Assembly: GCA_033964015.1 (NCBI GenBank)
Contig: CM066922.1
Span: 26,468,961 to 26,532,960, forward strand
Length of the DNA stretch: 64,000 nucleotides
Origin: Scolanthus callimorphus
Taxonomy: Eukaryota; Cnidaria; Anthozoa; Actiniaria; Edwardsiidae
Direction of reading: 5' to 3'
A program made the position numbers and the translations under genes. Below the pieces are notes generated by a model. That model searched no databases. It saw only the letters and a program-made list of their open reading frames with translations, and was not told the DNA's origin. Below are positions 43,524 to 54,647 of this stretch, piece after piece; position 1 is the stretch's first letter; each line of letters starts with the position of its first letter.

Positions 43524-46500
43524 TTACAAGTCCAGTCTTTTGGGTGGTAAAGAAACCCTTCCCGAACGCGTAACTGTGCCATCCCTTTGTGCAACATCGT
43601 GCGCAGCAACTGCGGTGCTAGCCTCCTTTTCCTCTCGCTCTAATCTTGATGGCGTTCCGTGTATGAGCGGCTTATCTGCTGATGGCACTGACTTGGCATC
43701 TGGAGGTCCTGTCTTTACAAGATGATATCGGTTCCTCCGGAGCTCTCCGTGTTGCGTTTTGACGAAATACGATCGAGGTGTAGCTGCATTCTTGACAACT
43801 GTCCCTTGTTCTTTCTTGTCTCGCAACCAAACGGTATCACCAGTTTCCAGTGGTGCTTTCTCCCTCGCTCGGTGGTGCGTGTCAACATTGGACTTCTGTC
43901 GATCTTTAATCCGTTTGTCTTTATCCCTGAACTCTTCAATATCCGGCCAATCCGGCTCCAAGCTCTTGGGTATCACGGGGACTGTAGTACGCAATCGTCG
44001 ACCAAATAACAACTCTGCTGGTGACTTTCCATGCTCCAGTGGAGTAGATCTGTAAGCTAACAGTGCTAAATAAGGATCTTCCGACTTCCTGATCATGTGC
44101 TTTACAGTTTCTACCGCACGCTCTATCTCTCCATTACTCTGTGAGAACTTAGGGCTGGATGGTACATGTTGAAACCCGTATGCCTTTGCAAACGTGTCAA
44201 AGGTATGTGCAGAGTACTGCGGGCCATTATCCGAGACGACTGTCTCTGGAATGCCATGTCTCGCGAACATAGACTTCAAATGTTTAACGACACTAGGCGA
44301 CTCGGTGTCACGACCTAATTTCGCCATCTCAACGTACCTTGAGAAGTAGTCGATAACTAACAAATATGAAGCCTTGTATGCGGAAAGATCCGTGCCAATT
44401 TTCTGCCAAGGGCGTTGCGGGAGCTCGGAAGGTATTAGTGGTTCGTGAGTTGCGCGACTCTCTTTCGCACATGTTTCACAGGATTGGACCATTTCTTGAA
44501 TTGCTTTGCTCAAGCCTGGCCACCAAACCGACTCCTTAGCTCTTCTGCGGCACTTAACGATACCTTGGTGCCCACTGTGTAAGCGCTGTAGGATTTCCGA
44601 CCTAAGCGCAGCTGGAATGAGGATTCTTCCTTGCTTCATAAGAAGACCATGCTGTAATGTAATAGTCGCTCTCTCGACCCAATAAGGTCTGATATCCGAC
44701 GGGACTTTACCATTCTCCGGCCAGCCATGGATGCAATAGTGCTTGATTCGAACGCATACTTCATCTCGGTTTTGTGCCTGTCTAATCTGCGTCAGGCGAC
44801 TCTCTGATGCAGGCACACCGTCCATTATGCAGTCGACAAACTGTGCCACCTCCTCTTGTAGCTTCACCTCATCTGGCTCTAGGGATCTTGCCAGTGGCGC
44901 ACGTGATAGGGCATCAGCAGTGTACAGGTTCTTTCCTGGTACATGCGCAATGGTGTACGAAAAGTGCATCAATCGCATTCGAAAACGCTGGATTATTGCT
45001 GGAAGCTCATCCAGGTTCTTAGATCCCAGAAGCGACACCAAAGGCTTATGGTCCGTCTCAATATGGAACGTTAGACCAATGAGATAATCTCTGAACCGTT
45101 CGCATGCCCACGTCGCCGCCAAGGCCTCTTTCTCGATCTGCGCGTACCTTTGTTCGACTGCAGACATTGCTCTAGAGCAATATGCCACAGGTCTCTGGCT
45201 TCCATCTTCCTGTCTCTGCATCAGAACCGCACCTAGGCCGTACGACGATGCGTCTGCTGAAACCGTTGTCTCCAAATCTGAGTTGTAGTGCGCAAGTACT
45301 GGTGTGGTGCAGAGTTCCTTCTTTAGCGCCTCAAATGCTGCTCTCTGAGGAGCCTCCCACACCCACTGGTTCTCTTTATTAAGTAGGTCCCTCAGAGGTT
45401 TGCTTTTTTCTGCAAGACTGGGCGAGAATTTACTAAGCTGATTTGCCATGCCTAAAAGGCGGCGCACGTCCGAGGTGTTTTCAGCTTCCGGCAGTTCCGA
45501 GATAGCGCGCACTTTATCAGGATCAGCGCTTATTCCGTTGGGACCCACGATATGGCCAAGGAACTTAATCTCTCCTTTCGAAAACTCGCACTTCTTATCA
45601 TTCAGTGTAATGCCGGCCACTTCTAGTCTGCGCAGTACATGCGATAGGCGCGTATCGTGCTCCATTTGCGTGGCGCCATGCACTAAAATGTCATCTGCTT
45701 GACATAACACACCGTCAAGTCCATCCAAAATTTGGGACATGCGCTTCTGAAAATGTTCTGGCGCGCTGGAAATTCCAAATGGGAGTCTGTTAAAATAGAA
45801 CCTCCCAAAGGGCGTGATGAATGTTGTGAGCTTAGTCGACTCTTTCGCTAGCTCTATCTGCCAAAAACCCGAGTTTGCGTCTAAATTGGTGAAAACTTGT
45901 GCGTGCGCGAGCTGTCCTAGAGTCTGATCTACTGCAGGAAGAGGGTGTTTTTCTCTCTGGACACTCTCATTCAGTTTAGTCAAGTCCACACAAATGCGCA
46001 CTTTACCATTTTGTTTGGGTACTACAACCATTCCTGCACACCACTCAGTGGGCTCATCAATCTTTGAGATTACCCCAAGGGATTCCATTCTTGCTACCTC
46101 TTGTTTCACTTTGTCAAGGAGGGGGAGGGGTACACGCCTGGGTGTGGTCAGTGTATAGGGTCGCGCGTCTGCTTTCAACTTTATTGTATACTCAGGACAC
46201 TTGAGTTTTCGCAGCCCATGAAACAACTTTGGGAACTGCTGTTCATATTTATGACCGCTTGTCACGTGATCTATTTTTTGAACAATTTTCAGCGACTCTA
46301 TAGCAGGGCGTCCCAGTAATGCGTGCTGCAGACCCTCAACAACATAAATTTCGTGTCTGCATGATCTGGTACCGGTGGAAATGTTAGTAGAGAAACAGCC
46401 TTTGACTTTAAGTTTATTTTTACCTGGGCCATACAAGTTTCTGTCAGACACCTCAAGAGGGTAGTTTCCCATTTGTAGGTACACTTTTTCTGGAATTACG

Positions 46501-46980
46501 GTCACATCCGCCCCTGTGTCTATCTTAAACTTCACTGTGACCCCACCCACATTGAGCTCGGTAACCCAGGGACCATCACTGTTATCTTTAATTATCTCCC
46601 CCATACTACCAGTAGTGAGTTCTCCCAGAAAGTCATAGTCGTCATCACTATCATATTCATTCTGAACCTCAGAGATTTCTGGTTTAGACATACACACGGC
46701 CGCGAAGTGTCCAATTTTGTGACATTTATGACACTCCGCCTCCGTTGCCTTACACACCTTCCTGGAGTGGTTTGGAGATTTTCCACATCTCTGACAACGG
46801 TCTGGGGTTAGGTTAGATTTATTTTGTTGACCCTGGTTAGATTTATTTTTGCCCTTATTTTTCTGTGGGGAATTAGACTTGAACTTCTCTTTCCTGGGAC
46901 TGTTACCCTTTCTCCCGGCTAGTAAATCAACTTTGGACCCTTCACCCGTGGAACCCCCCTCAGTTCGTGCTGTTGCTTTT
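43524..46980 (-). CDS. Gypsy pol polyprotein (zinc knuckles, PR, RT, RH, IN)
   Basis: One long frame ending at 43524. The translation from 46757 has 1077 residues, and the frame stays open upstream into the gag overlap. Upstream and start: two zinc knuckles, CQRCGKSPNHSRKVC and CHKCHKIGHFAAVC. Then aspartic protease DTGA (residues 80-83), RT with QADD at 353-356 in place of the usual YxDD-type motif, RNase H (SADASSYGLGAVL, near 500), and integrase HHCC (HSGH...CETC, 727-763). The integrase catalytic D790, D843 and E879 show D-35-E spacing between the last two. All catalytic motifs are present and there is no internal stop. It is probably made as a fusion with gag through a -1 frame change near 46960. 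Confidence 0.92.
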
Positions 46981-47485
46981 TCACGGCTTCACTTTGGCGA
47001 GCCTGTATTGTCGCTTTGTCGAGTGTCAAATCAGGATCAAGCTGCAATTTCTCTGATAACTTTGCATCTATAAGACCTACAACGAGCCTATCTCTTATCA
47101 TTTCTTCGACTAGGGCTCCATAATTGCAATGCTCCGCTAATTTGTTAAGAGCCGTCAAGAACTCATCGACCGTTTCGCCCTCTTCTTGGACCCTACGATT
47201 GAATTTCGCTCGTTCAAAAATAACATTCTTTCTAATCACAAAATACTCTTCGAACTTCTTTTTCACAACATTGTACTTGCTACTTTCAGCCTCGCTCAGG
47301 CGGAAGGACGCTAAGATGTCTTCGCTCTTCTCACCAAGGCAATATATGAACGTGTTTACCTGAGCAGCGTTGTTTTTCTCGACTAAACCTGAAGCTTGTC
47401 GGTACCTCTCGAATCTTCGGATCCACTGCGGCCATTCTTCCGCTTTGAATGAGAATTTTTCCGGTGCTTTTACTGTGAAAGACAT
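46919..47485 (-). CDS. Gypsy gag protein
   Basis: 188 codons from ATG at 47485, about 20 bp inside the 5' LTR and the primer-binding site. Visible features are WPQWIRRFERYRQASGL, FEEYFVIRKNVIFERAKFNR and EEGETVDEFLTALNKLAEHC, the capsid-like core seen in gypsy gag. It ends shortly after a run of six G (minus strand TGAGGGGGGTTCC). The zinc knuckles lie in the -1 frame just beyond, joined to pol, so gag here lacks them unless the frame shifts. Confidence 0.88.
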   Translation of the reverse strand: MSFTVKAPEKFSFKAEEWPQWIRRFERYRQASGLVEKNNAAQVNTFIYCLGEKSEDILASFRLSEAESSKYNVVKKKFEEYFVIRKNVIFERAKFNRRVQEEGETVDEFLTALNKLAEHCNYGALVEEMIRDRLVVGLIDAKLSEKLQLDPDLTLDKATIQARQSEAVKKQQHELRGVPRVKGPKLIY

Positions 47486-47486
47486 A

Positions 47487-47504
47487 TCCCACTTCTGGAC
47501 ACCA
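47487..47504 (-). other. Primer-binding site of gypsy element
   Basis: Minus-strand TGGTGTCCAGAAGTGGGA begins immediately after the 5' LTR with the expected TGG. The matching tRNA was not identified. Confidence 0.65.
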
Positions 47505-47669
47505 TGTAGTGTTTTACTGGCTAAATATCGGCTCAGTAAACACCAATAAACACTAGTAAAGCTCCTTGTCTCTATTCAAGATCCAACTCGGTTACAATCA
47601 GTCACATGTATCTTATCACTATGCGTGCGCATGTAGCCACAGGCTACCCAATGATACGCTGACACTACA
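47505..47669 (-). repeat. 5' LTR of gypsy element
   Basis: 165 bp with intact TG...CA ends and 8-bp terminal complements TGTAGTGT/ACACTACA. This would drive transcription antisense to the host gene. Confidence 0.9.
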
Positions 47670-47674
47670 TTGGG

Positions 47675-48111
47675 TACAAATCTGTTGCAATAAACCAAAT
47701 CGGCTAACGGTGTTTACATCTTGTTGCCACCCAATTCAGATCATGTGATGATTCATTTGGGTGGTTACAATTGTTCATCTTATGCATACTGGCGTGCGCT
47801 CGGTCGTGTGTAAGAAATTTTGATTATCTTTATTTAAACACGGTAACAAGCTTCAGGCAATTGATCCCTCTTCCCCCTTTTGGAGGGAGCCTACTTCATC
47901 GGCGTACGCCCGAGGACAAATATTTCCATTAGGCCGATAGTCACAACATATCGTCTCTTATTATTATTCGCTGACACCCACTGTAATACAGTTTCTTTTA
48001 TAACTGCAAATGTGGTTCATTAAACTAGAATTATAATTATCCTCTGCCCGCTCCGCCCTCTACCGCATCCGGGGGGTAGACTGCTCCCTCTATGCACTGT
48101 CGCTCCCTTTT
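47675..48111. other. Intron sequence, nothing recognised
   Basis: No exon, RNA or complete mobile element was seen. Confidence 0.4.
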
Positions 48112-48120
48112 GATATGGTC

Positions 48121-48296
48121 TAGCCTGCGTAGCTGGCGGTTTTGCGGTTTTGGGTTTTGGGGTTTTAGCAGGTTTTTATCCGCGAAATGTTTGGTAGAAA
48201 GGTGCGCTCGCGCGGCGAACAACAAGCAAACAACCGAACATTGCGCGGGTAAAAACTTGCCAAAACCCTACACAAACCCGCCAGCTACGCAGGCTA
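48121..48296. mobile_element. 176-bp Mutator-like MITE, 9-bp TSD, close to an acceptor
   Basis: Begins TAGCCTGCGTAGCTGGCGG and ends CCGCCAGCTACGCAGGCTA, flanked by GATATGGTC at 48112-48120 and 48297-48305. Nine-base duplication fits Mutator-like elements. The right duplication ends 23 bp before the exon at 48329, so the element has replaced the normal position of the branch point and upstream pyrimidine tract. Confidence 0.8.
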
Positions 48297-48328
48297 GATA
48301 TGGTCCTGACAATGAACTTTGCATTTAG

Positions 48329-48549
48329 ATGCGAATGAAGCGCCTACGAGCGTGTGCAAGTCCCCCTTCCATGTAGCCCTCGGGGCATCACTTGGTTCTG
48401 TTGTAACCACGTTGGATGCAGTAGATCCTGATAATCAAGATATCAATGCCGGGAACGTCAGAAAGCAAGTTCTGTCCTACCAGCTTTTCCCCGAAGATGA
48501 TGACGGTTTTCCGTTTTATTTGATCAACAACCGGATATTCAAAATTGAG
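48329..48549 (+). CDS. Cadherin gene exon: cadherin repeat 8, first half
   Basis: The acceptor is GCATTTAG and the donor GTATGA. It starts in phase 1 and ends in phase 0. Reads DANEAPTSVCKSPFHVALGA, then TLDAVDPDNQDINAGNVRKQ, and ends INNRIFKIE. DANEAP is the linker and DPDN the DxD site. The donor is a weaker match than others in the gene. Confidence 0.83.
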
Positions 48550-49107
48550 GTATGATCTATATAACTCATTAGTTCTCTTTTCATGTAATACGGACGAATA
48601 TTGTACTAGTTGCGGAAGTGTGATACGGCTGCGTATCTGCACTCACTTTTGACTGTAGTCACGGTCGTATGATAAGTTAGAGTTATAGAACGGATAACAG
48701 ATGAGTGTCGAAAACTAAACGCAAAATACATATATTTAGCCATTCAGAAACGAAACTGTTTAGTGATGAACTAATCAGGGGTCGCAGTTACTATCATTTA
48801 AGGGCGCGTTTTCACGATTTCAAAAACATCAAAATAACTGATGGGTAGCCAAAATACTAGCCAAGGTTTGTTAAATAGCCCTTTAACTACAGAGTGGTCA
48901 CGATTGTAGGCTTCATGGACCTTTTATAGAGCGGATGGAAACGGATTGCAAGACTAAATTGAAATATTGTTGGGATGAACAGTTTTCATAGTTTGAATTT
49001 ATACATAACATTTGTTTGAAAATCGGCAGTCTTGCCGATAAAACTTACCTACTAGTTACCTGTTGAGTAGGCTAACATCAAGTGATTTTGGGATGATTAC
49101 ATAAACA

Positions 49108-49363
49108 TAGAGCGGATTTCACATGACTGTCAAGACTTGTTATGTAATTGCGATTGCTTTGCGTTCTCATTGGCTACTCGTTTTTCTCAGCCAATCAAAT
49201 TCTTTAGTAAATACAATTGCATAATTACTTAGTAATTGGTTGGGCTTGTGATTGGCTGAGAGAAAAGCCATTTAGGAGCAAGTGGTGATTTCTCTCGATT
49301 CTGATTGGCTAGTGATTGCTCAATTGCAATTGTTTTCACGACAGTCATGTGAAAACCGCTCTA
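49108..49363. repeat. 256-bp foldback MITE with TAGAGCGGATTTCACATGAC TIRs
   Basis: The left end TAGAGCGGATTTCACATGAC and right end GTCATGTGAAAACCGCTCTA are near-perfect complements. TA at both ends is consistent with Tc1/mariner-type targeting. The interior alternates 'attggct' motifs. A related element lies at 50703-50978. Confidence 0.65.
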
Positions 49364-49539
49364 GAGTGTACGAATTTATTCAAATAATCGTGACGCAGTC
49401 CTTTTAAGAGAAGCAGTTAAATACTATAATTTCTAGGTTTCGTTTTTAATCAGATGGAAATGAATTGAATGTTCAGAACTTGTAGAATTGATTGTCGATA
49501 TTTTATCGGATTGCCTGAAAAAATGGGTAGATAATTATT

Positions 49540-50372
49540 TAAAAGTCCCCAGCCTAAAGCTACGGCTAAACTAGGACACATGTAGCGCGCAACATTTGTG
49601 CCCTGCATGTTTTCCCGAGTGGCCAAACTAGGAAACATCGCACGCGTGTCTTGGACCCACAAAATGCTTCTTGTCTTCTGAAGAAAAAAATAGGTTGCGC
49701 GCGAAAATGTTTCCCACGCAGCTAAACAGGGAAACATGAAGGACACATATGCCCGTCTACATTGTTGCGCACTGTTACTAGCTTAGCCAGGGCTTGACAT
49801 CCACATAGAAAAAACAAGTGAAATAGTACTCTACAGCATGTAATGTCGTGTTAGGTACCATTAATAAGAACCCTGTAATAATTATATATAGCTCCCTTTT
49901 CAGGCTGGCTGCAAAGAAAATGTAAATTACTTATGTGTGCGCTTTGACCGGAGTGGCTGTTTATGTTTTACGATTCAAATTGCGTGACCGAAGACATTGC
50001 AAATTGCAGCCGGGAAGTCCCACGCAATTTGCGCAAAAATGTCGCCATAAAAAATGTTGTCGCACTTAAACATCACGTTACGGTAAATGCATACTGACGT
50101 CCATATCCTGGATGTGTGTAACATTATTTTAACAGTGCCCAATTTGTTACGCCACAATGTTGCGAGACCAGTTACCGCCAGGAATTTTCGCTCTATGCGA
50201 GAAGCGATCCATGGCTCCAAGTTGCACGATATTATATTCTTGGTGCAACAATGTTGCCTGAAACATTGTCACCCTGTAACATCAAGAACGCATGATGGCG
50301 TATAATATTTTGCGCAGCATTTTGGGGTCAGTAACAATAGTGGGCGCAACAATATCGGCCTCGTAGCACCAC
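49540..50372. other. Intron with degraded foldback pieces
   Basis: Phrases such as 'ctacggctaaactaggacac' and 'gggaaacatgaaggacacat' appear in both orientations between 49555 and 49790. 'gcgcaacaatatcggcc' type sequence lies at 50340-50360. No gene is supported. Confidence 0.4.
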
Positions 50373-50376
50373 TTAA

Positions 50377-50500
50377 AGGCCCATCACCAACCGGGAGCCT
50401 TTGCGCCCCGTTTTCTTTTGTTTTCAAATTGACCCAAATTGTTTTTCGGGTGCTCTGATTGGCTAAGAGTCCTTAAAGGCTGTCGGTTGGTGATGGGCCT
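50377..50500. repeat. 124-bp MITE with AGGCCCATCACCAACCG TIRs
   Basis: Left AGGCCCATCACCAACCG, preceded by TTAA; right CGGTTGGTGATGGGCCT, followed by GAAG. The second TTAA is lost or absent. It ends 30 bp before the next exon. Confidence 0.65.
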
Positions 50501-50529
50501 GAAGGCATGATGTCCATCTTCTTTCGCAG

Positions 50530-50674
50530 GACATGACACAGCCAAAAAACTTCACAGTAAAGATCAAGGTGACAGATGACGGACGAGTGGTCAAGGACTT
50601 TTCACCTAACGGGTACACGTACCGGAATACATTGGCCAAGTCCAACATCTTTACATGCCATATTTTAGTCTCAG
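50530..50674 (+). CDS. Cadherin gene exon: cadherin repeat 8, second half
   Basis: The acceptor is TTTCGCAG and the donor GTAAAA. It starts in phase 0 and ends in phase 1. Reads DMTQPKNFTVKIKVTDDGRV, then ends SNIFTCHILVSG. VKVTDDG-type strand and final ILVSG close the repeat. It has only 48 codons. Confidence 0.83.
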
Positions 50675-50702
50675 GTAAAATATATATATGAATTCATATT
50701 TA

Positions 50703-50978
50703 TAGAGCGGATTTCAGATGAGTATCGAAAATTAAACACAAACGAAATACATTTAGCCAATCAGGAACGAAACAGATTCTACCATTCTTACCAATCACGG
50801 GACGAAGAACGTACGACGGTTAGTCGTGACTAAATAAAAAAAAAGCGGCATTGTGTTTGTTTGTTTTTTTCTTAGCAATTTCATTGGCTGACTAAACAAA
50901 GATCCAATACCTCAGCCAATAGGAACACGTAAAAGCCAAGTCTTATTTACTTTCGACAGCCATCTGAAAATCGCTTTA
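50703..50978. repeat. 276-bp foldback of the TAGAGCGGATTTCAGATG family
   Basis: Left TAGAGCGGATTTCAGATGAG; right CATCTGAAAATCGCTTTA, with TCGAAA/TTTCGA further in. Related fragments lie at 48690 and 59350-59400. It starts 28 bp after a donor. Confidence 0.6.
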
Positions 50979-51529
50979 TTGGTAGTGTGCTTAGCTATCC
51001 CCAGCTGTTCCACAGACGCCCCAACCAAATTGGAACCAAATGAGTATTTAAACATATCGTATTAACAACCCCAACTGGCAGAGATGCAACCCAGTTGCAA
51101 AACAGTTTCCTATGTACAAGCATGGTCGGCAAGTCGACCCCGGCATCGCAAATGGGCAGGTGCAAAAGCAATCCGTAGACGCTGTTGAGGACCTTAGTCG
51201 TACAGAAATTTCGTTGTCCCTAACTGCAACCCTGTAACTGCAGTGAATTTGTTGATGACCACCCTCAATTTAGTTTTACCACCCTGGAGATCCATATTTT
51301 GGGAATAATACACCTTGGAATTTCGCTTTTGTAGTAGAGTATCATCCCTGGAATTCCAGGAACAAACACCCTGAGATTCCGTAGGTCCTCAACAGAGGGG
51401 AAAGGGGGGGAAGGGGGGATTTTAGCAACTTGCCAGACTTCACATCGCATGTACTCTTCGTTTCCATGCATCATTATCATTTACTATTCACGAAATGTTT
51501 CATTTACAGCTAAAACCGTTTCATCACGA

Positions 51530-51830
51530 AACACGTTTCCAAAACATCAAATTATGTTTTGATTTTTTACTTTGCTCTTCCGCCAATCAAGCTATCTGAG
51601 TCAATGAGAATGCTGTCCTGTTTCGCCTAGTGCAGTCAACTGGCTTCCCACTGAACTAAAACCAGACAACCTCCCGCGGCACAGAAAGCCAGGAGACTGC
51701 AATAGGCGAAACAGTGCTGATTGGCTCATCAACAGAACATAGCTCATGATTGGCTCACTATGTCAAAACGATGGATTGAAAACGCGGATCGGAGTGCAAC
51801 GATTTTAGCTATAAGCGTACACTTTTCACA
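51530..51830. repeat. Foldback family F copy next to an acceptor
   Basis: The inverted pair TGTCCTGTTTCGCCTAGTGC (51614) and GCAATAGGCGAAACAG (ending 51715) is flanked by AAAACAT/ATGTTTT-like ends. It is related to 37200-37620. It reaches to within about 10 bp of the exon at 51837. Confidence 0.5.
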
Positions 51831-51836
51831 CTTCAG

Positions 51837-52005
51837 ATCACTACCCAGTCGTTGGCATCAGCCTCGTTCCAAATTCTGTATCTGTTTGGGCCAAGAATGG
51901 CACAGTGATCGGTACACTCAACACGGCGACACAATTCCCGGAGAGCTCTTCACTTATGAGCTGATGGAACAGAATAGTCTTCCATTCTCTATACACAGTA
52001 ACCAG
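51837..52005 (+). CDS. Cadherin gene exon: cadherin repeat 9, first half, frameshifted
   Basis: The acceptor is CACTTCAG and the donor GTATCA. The phase 1 entry frame reads DHYPVVGISLVPNSVSVWAK, NGTVIGTLNTA, then diverges and stops at TGA 51962-51964. A second frame takes over with DTIPGELFTYELMEQNS and SIHSNQ, which matches a cadherin strand and delivers the phase 0 end the next exon needs. Exon length is one base short of the expected phase. So there is a -1 indel between about 51921 and 51962, either genuine or an assembly error. Confidence 0.8.
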
Positions 52006-52065
52006 GTATCATTCATATTTAACAATTAGATTACGAGCTCGAGATTTCTATGAGCTGATAGTTTT

Positions 52066-52243
52066 TAGTAAAATCACACTCACACACTACCTTCGAATAA
52101 TGAAACTTTTTATTTATTTGTTTTTTTTTCTTTCTTCAAAACGCCGGCCTTTTCAAAACTCACTATCTATGACTCAATAGACAGTGAGTTTTGAGCCAAT
52201 CAGAATGCGGGATTCGTTGTAGTGTGTGAGTGTGATTTTACTA
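52066..52243. repeat. 178-bp MITE with perfect 25-bp TIRs
   Basis: Begins TAGTAAAATCACACTCACAC and the last 25 bases are the exact complement. The centre holds CAAAACTCACTATCTATGAC and its inverted partner. Perfect TIRs suggest recent insertion. Confidence 0.7.
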
Positions 52244-52565
52244 AATATATATAGTCAAATCACACTAGCGGTCTATTGTCAATGCTGCGTTCTGATTGGT
52301 CGAGCTCTTAGTGGGCTATTAGTTATAGCCTACTAGTAGCGAAAAGTGTCGGATTTGAAAGCCAGAAAATGGCAAATGACCAGAGCAGAAAACGTTTTTT
52401 GTACGGTAAAATGCGCTAAACTGACAAGACATGACGGTTTTTTTTGTCGAGTCTCTAAATTTTGATGGCATCGAAAAGGGCGGCGACGCATTGCATTGCG
52501 GGCAGTGTGAGCCGGGTCTTTTGAACAGAGTTATTGTATCTTTGATTTTGTTCATTGATATACAG

Positions 52566-52704
52566 ATGGTCGTCAAAAGAGTTGTGCTCCAGGATTACCA
52601 GAATATAGTATCGAATGCCAAAGATCTGTACGTCTACGTTTCTATACGGACTGTGGGATCACAGAGTGGAACAGCGGTCAACGGACTTTACATCAATATC
52701 CTTA
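52566..52704 (+). CDS. Cadherin gene exon: cadherin repeat 9, second half
   Basis: The acceptor is GATATACAG and the donor GTAAGC. It starts in phase 0 and ends in phase 1. Reads MVVKRVVLQDYQNIVSNAKD, then LYVYVSIRTVGS, ending GLYINILS. LQDYQ takes the place of LDYE, so one calcium ligand is altered. Confidence 0.8.
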
Positions 52705-53402
52705 GTAAGCAAAGCTTTCATTATTTTTACACCCAAAATCTTCTCAGATAGAGTAACACTCGGGTAGTTCACTCAGATGATATCCATGTGCGGGTTGCCG
52801 AGGTTTTGTTCATGCTTTTTACACTTATTGGTGGGCTCAAATGTTTAAGATTGGACTCGCCATTGTGGTCACTCCCCGCTTCCCAACCCACTCCTCTTTC
52901 AGGTGTCGAAATGTTTTGCTGCTCGTGGAATCTCGTCAGATGCCCACCTCACTAAAATGTTTGCCGTCCACGCAGACAACTAAAAATTCCTACATTGTGT
53001 TCCTGGAATGGCCTAATAAATTTGCCTCTTTCTTAAAATTTGTAACAACAAAACAGTGTCGTAGAAACGAAATTGAGATAGGACACTGTATAGCAGTTAG
53101 TCTTAGAGACGAAAAACGTCATTATTAGAAGATTGGTGCCCCTCCCCCCGAGTTTCTCCCCAAACAATCCTTAAAAATCCAGATTTTGCTCCTTGCATAT
53201 CAAATTCCCCCAAACATGCGGTAACTTCACATGGCTTGCTACGGCCCTGTTTAGAGTATAAATATCCACGAAAAGGAAGTTCTAGACTATTCAACTCAGC
53301 AGGGTAGAGAAGAAAACGAAAAAAAAAAACGAAAAGAAATTATATGGAGGGCCACAGGGGGCCGAACCCTGCATCATATAACCTGTGTTTTTTTCAATCC
53401 AG
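52705..53402. other. Intron, nothing recognised
   Basis: The open frame 52841-53128 shows no recognisable domain and has no matched splice phase. It is treated as intron. Confidence 0.4.
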
Positions 53403-53587
53403 ATGACGCACCAGACGTTGACATGTGTCTGGTAAAGAAGAGTATCCCTGAGAGTCAGCCCAAGGGAGCTGTAGTGGGACAGTTACTAATAGAACATACA
53501 GATCCACCCAAGTACTCTTGCGCGCTCACAAGCTGTTGCCATCAGATTGGGCAAATCACCCCACAGACTTTCCCTTACCAATGCAAG
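53403..53587 (+). CDS. Cadherin gene exon: cadherin repeat 10, first half
   Basis: The acceptor is AATCCAG and the donor GTAAAA. It starts in phase 1 and ends in phase 0. Reads NDAPDVDMCLVKKSIPESQP, then KGAVVGQLLIEHTDPPKYSC and LTSCCHQIGQ. NDAP is the linker motif. It is unusually Cys-rich for a cadherin repeat. Confidence 0.82.
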
Positions 53588-53682
53588 GTAAAACTACCCT
53601 GAGTCACCTTCTTTGTTACGCGTTATTTAAAGGGGCACTGTCACCATTTTACACGATTTTAAGGTTAATTTAGATCGCTTAA

Positions 53683-54441
53683 AGTGCTACTCAAGGCTGA
53701 AATTTGAATGGCTTATTTATTGCACATTCAAAATAAGGAAGAATGCCGTTTATTTTCGCGTTCATAGCTCTTTTCGTTTCTGAGATATTGAAGATTTTTA
53801 CTTATGCAAATTAGCAAAAAATGACGTCACAACAAGACAAGGGCCAACAATGTTTTAGGTATAATTCTGTTAGTTAGATTCACTTAAAACTTGGTAATAA
53901 CAAAGAAGGACCAAAACCACAACCTCTGACATGTTTATTACTGTTTCCATGGTAACGCTATTGACACTAGGGCTGTCTGTTTAAAAAATATTTTAAAAAA
54001 TATTCACCTAAAAGTGAAGCACTACAGTACTTTGCCAAAATACTCTGGGTTGTGTTGACAAACAAATGAGGAAGTTTCGAAGACTTTCACAACTTAGGGA
54101 ATATTTCACAGATTTTACCTATTTTTCCAGGAATCACTTCTATAGCCAAACGTGTTACCATGGAAACACTAATTAGCATATGGATGTATGAGGTCTTGGT
54201 TCTTCTTTGTTATTACCAAGTTTGAAGTGAATCTAATTATCCCAAACAGAATTATACATCAAACATTGTTGGCCTCTTTTGCCCTTGTCTTGTTGTGGCG
54301 TCATTTTTTGCTAATTTGCACAAGTAAAAATCTTGAATTTCTCTGTAACCAAAAGAGCTATGAACGCGAAATAAGCGACATTCTTCCTTATTTTGAATGT
54401 GCAATCGAATAAGTCATTAAAATTCAGCCTTGAGTAGCACT
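53683..54441. mobile_element. Nested 759-bp TTAA foldback element
   Basis: Begins AGTGCTACTCAAGGCTGAA and ends with the complement. TTAA occurs at 53679-53682 and 54442-54445. The arms stay complementary for roughly 200-280 bp (including AAAAAATGACGTCACAACAA and its partner), leaving a short unique centre. The open frame 54188-54412 is in an arm and not a gene. Confidence 0.8.
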
Positions 54442-54647
54442 TTAAATGAAGTCAGATTCACAAAAATTGAACAAAATAATCGTCTAGGTTTGTAAAATAA
54501 CGTCTCAGCTACAAGATGAGGAGTACACATTTGGAGTATTTCCGTGTGTTATCGAGCGGATGGAATTGGATTGTAAAATGAATTTTTTTATTTCGTATCA
54601 GGCTGAACAGTTTTCAAACTTGGAAATTTGATAGCGAAAGCTATTAA

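Larger units (their letters stand above)
43267..47669 (-). mobile_element. Ty3/gypsy LTR retrotransposon, nearly intact
   Basis: Two 165-bp LTRs (43267-43431 and 47505-47669) differ at three visible positions. The element ends TGTAGTGT...ACACTACA. The direct repeat TTGGG at 43262-43266 and 47670-47674 is the target duplication. Gag and pol read on the minus strand, antisense to the host gene, inside the intron between cadherin repeats 7 and 8. Pol order is protease, RT, RNase H, integrase, which defines Ty3/gypsy; the sequence style is that of the Mag/K02A2.6-like group. LTR similarity (about 98%) indicates fairly recent insertion. Confidence 0.93.

Noticed and set aside
43540..46319. Plus-strand open frames opposite gypsy pol
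   Set aside because: They are shadows of the minus-strand pol gene.
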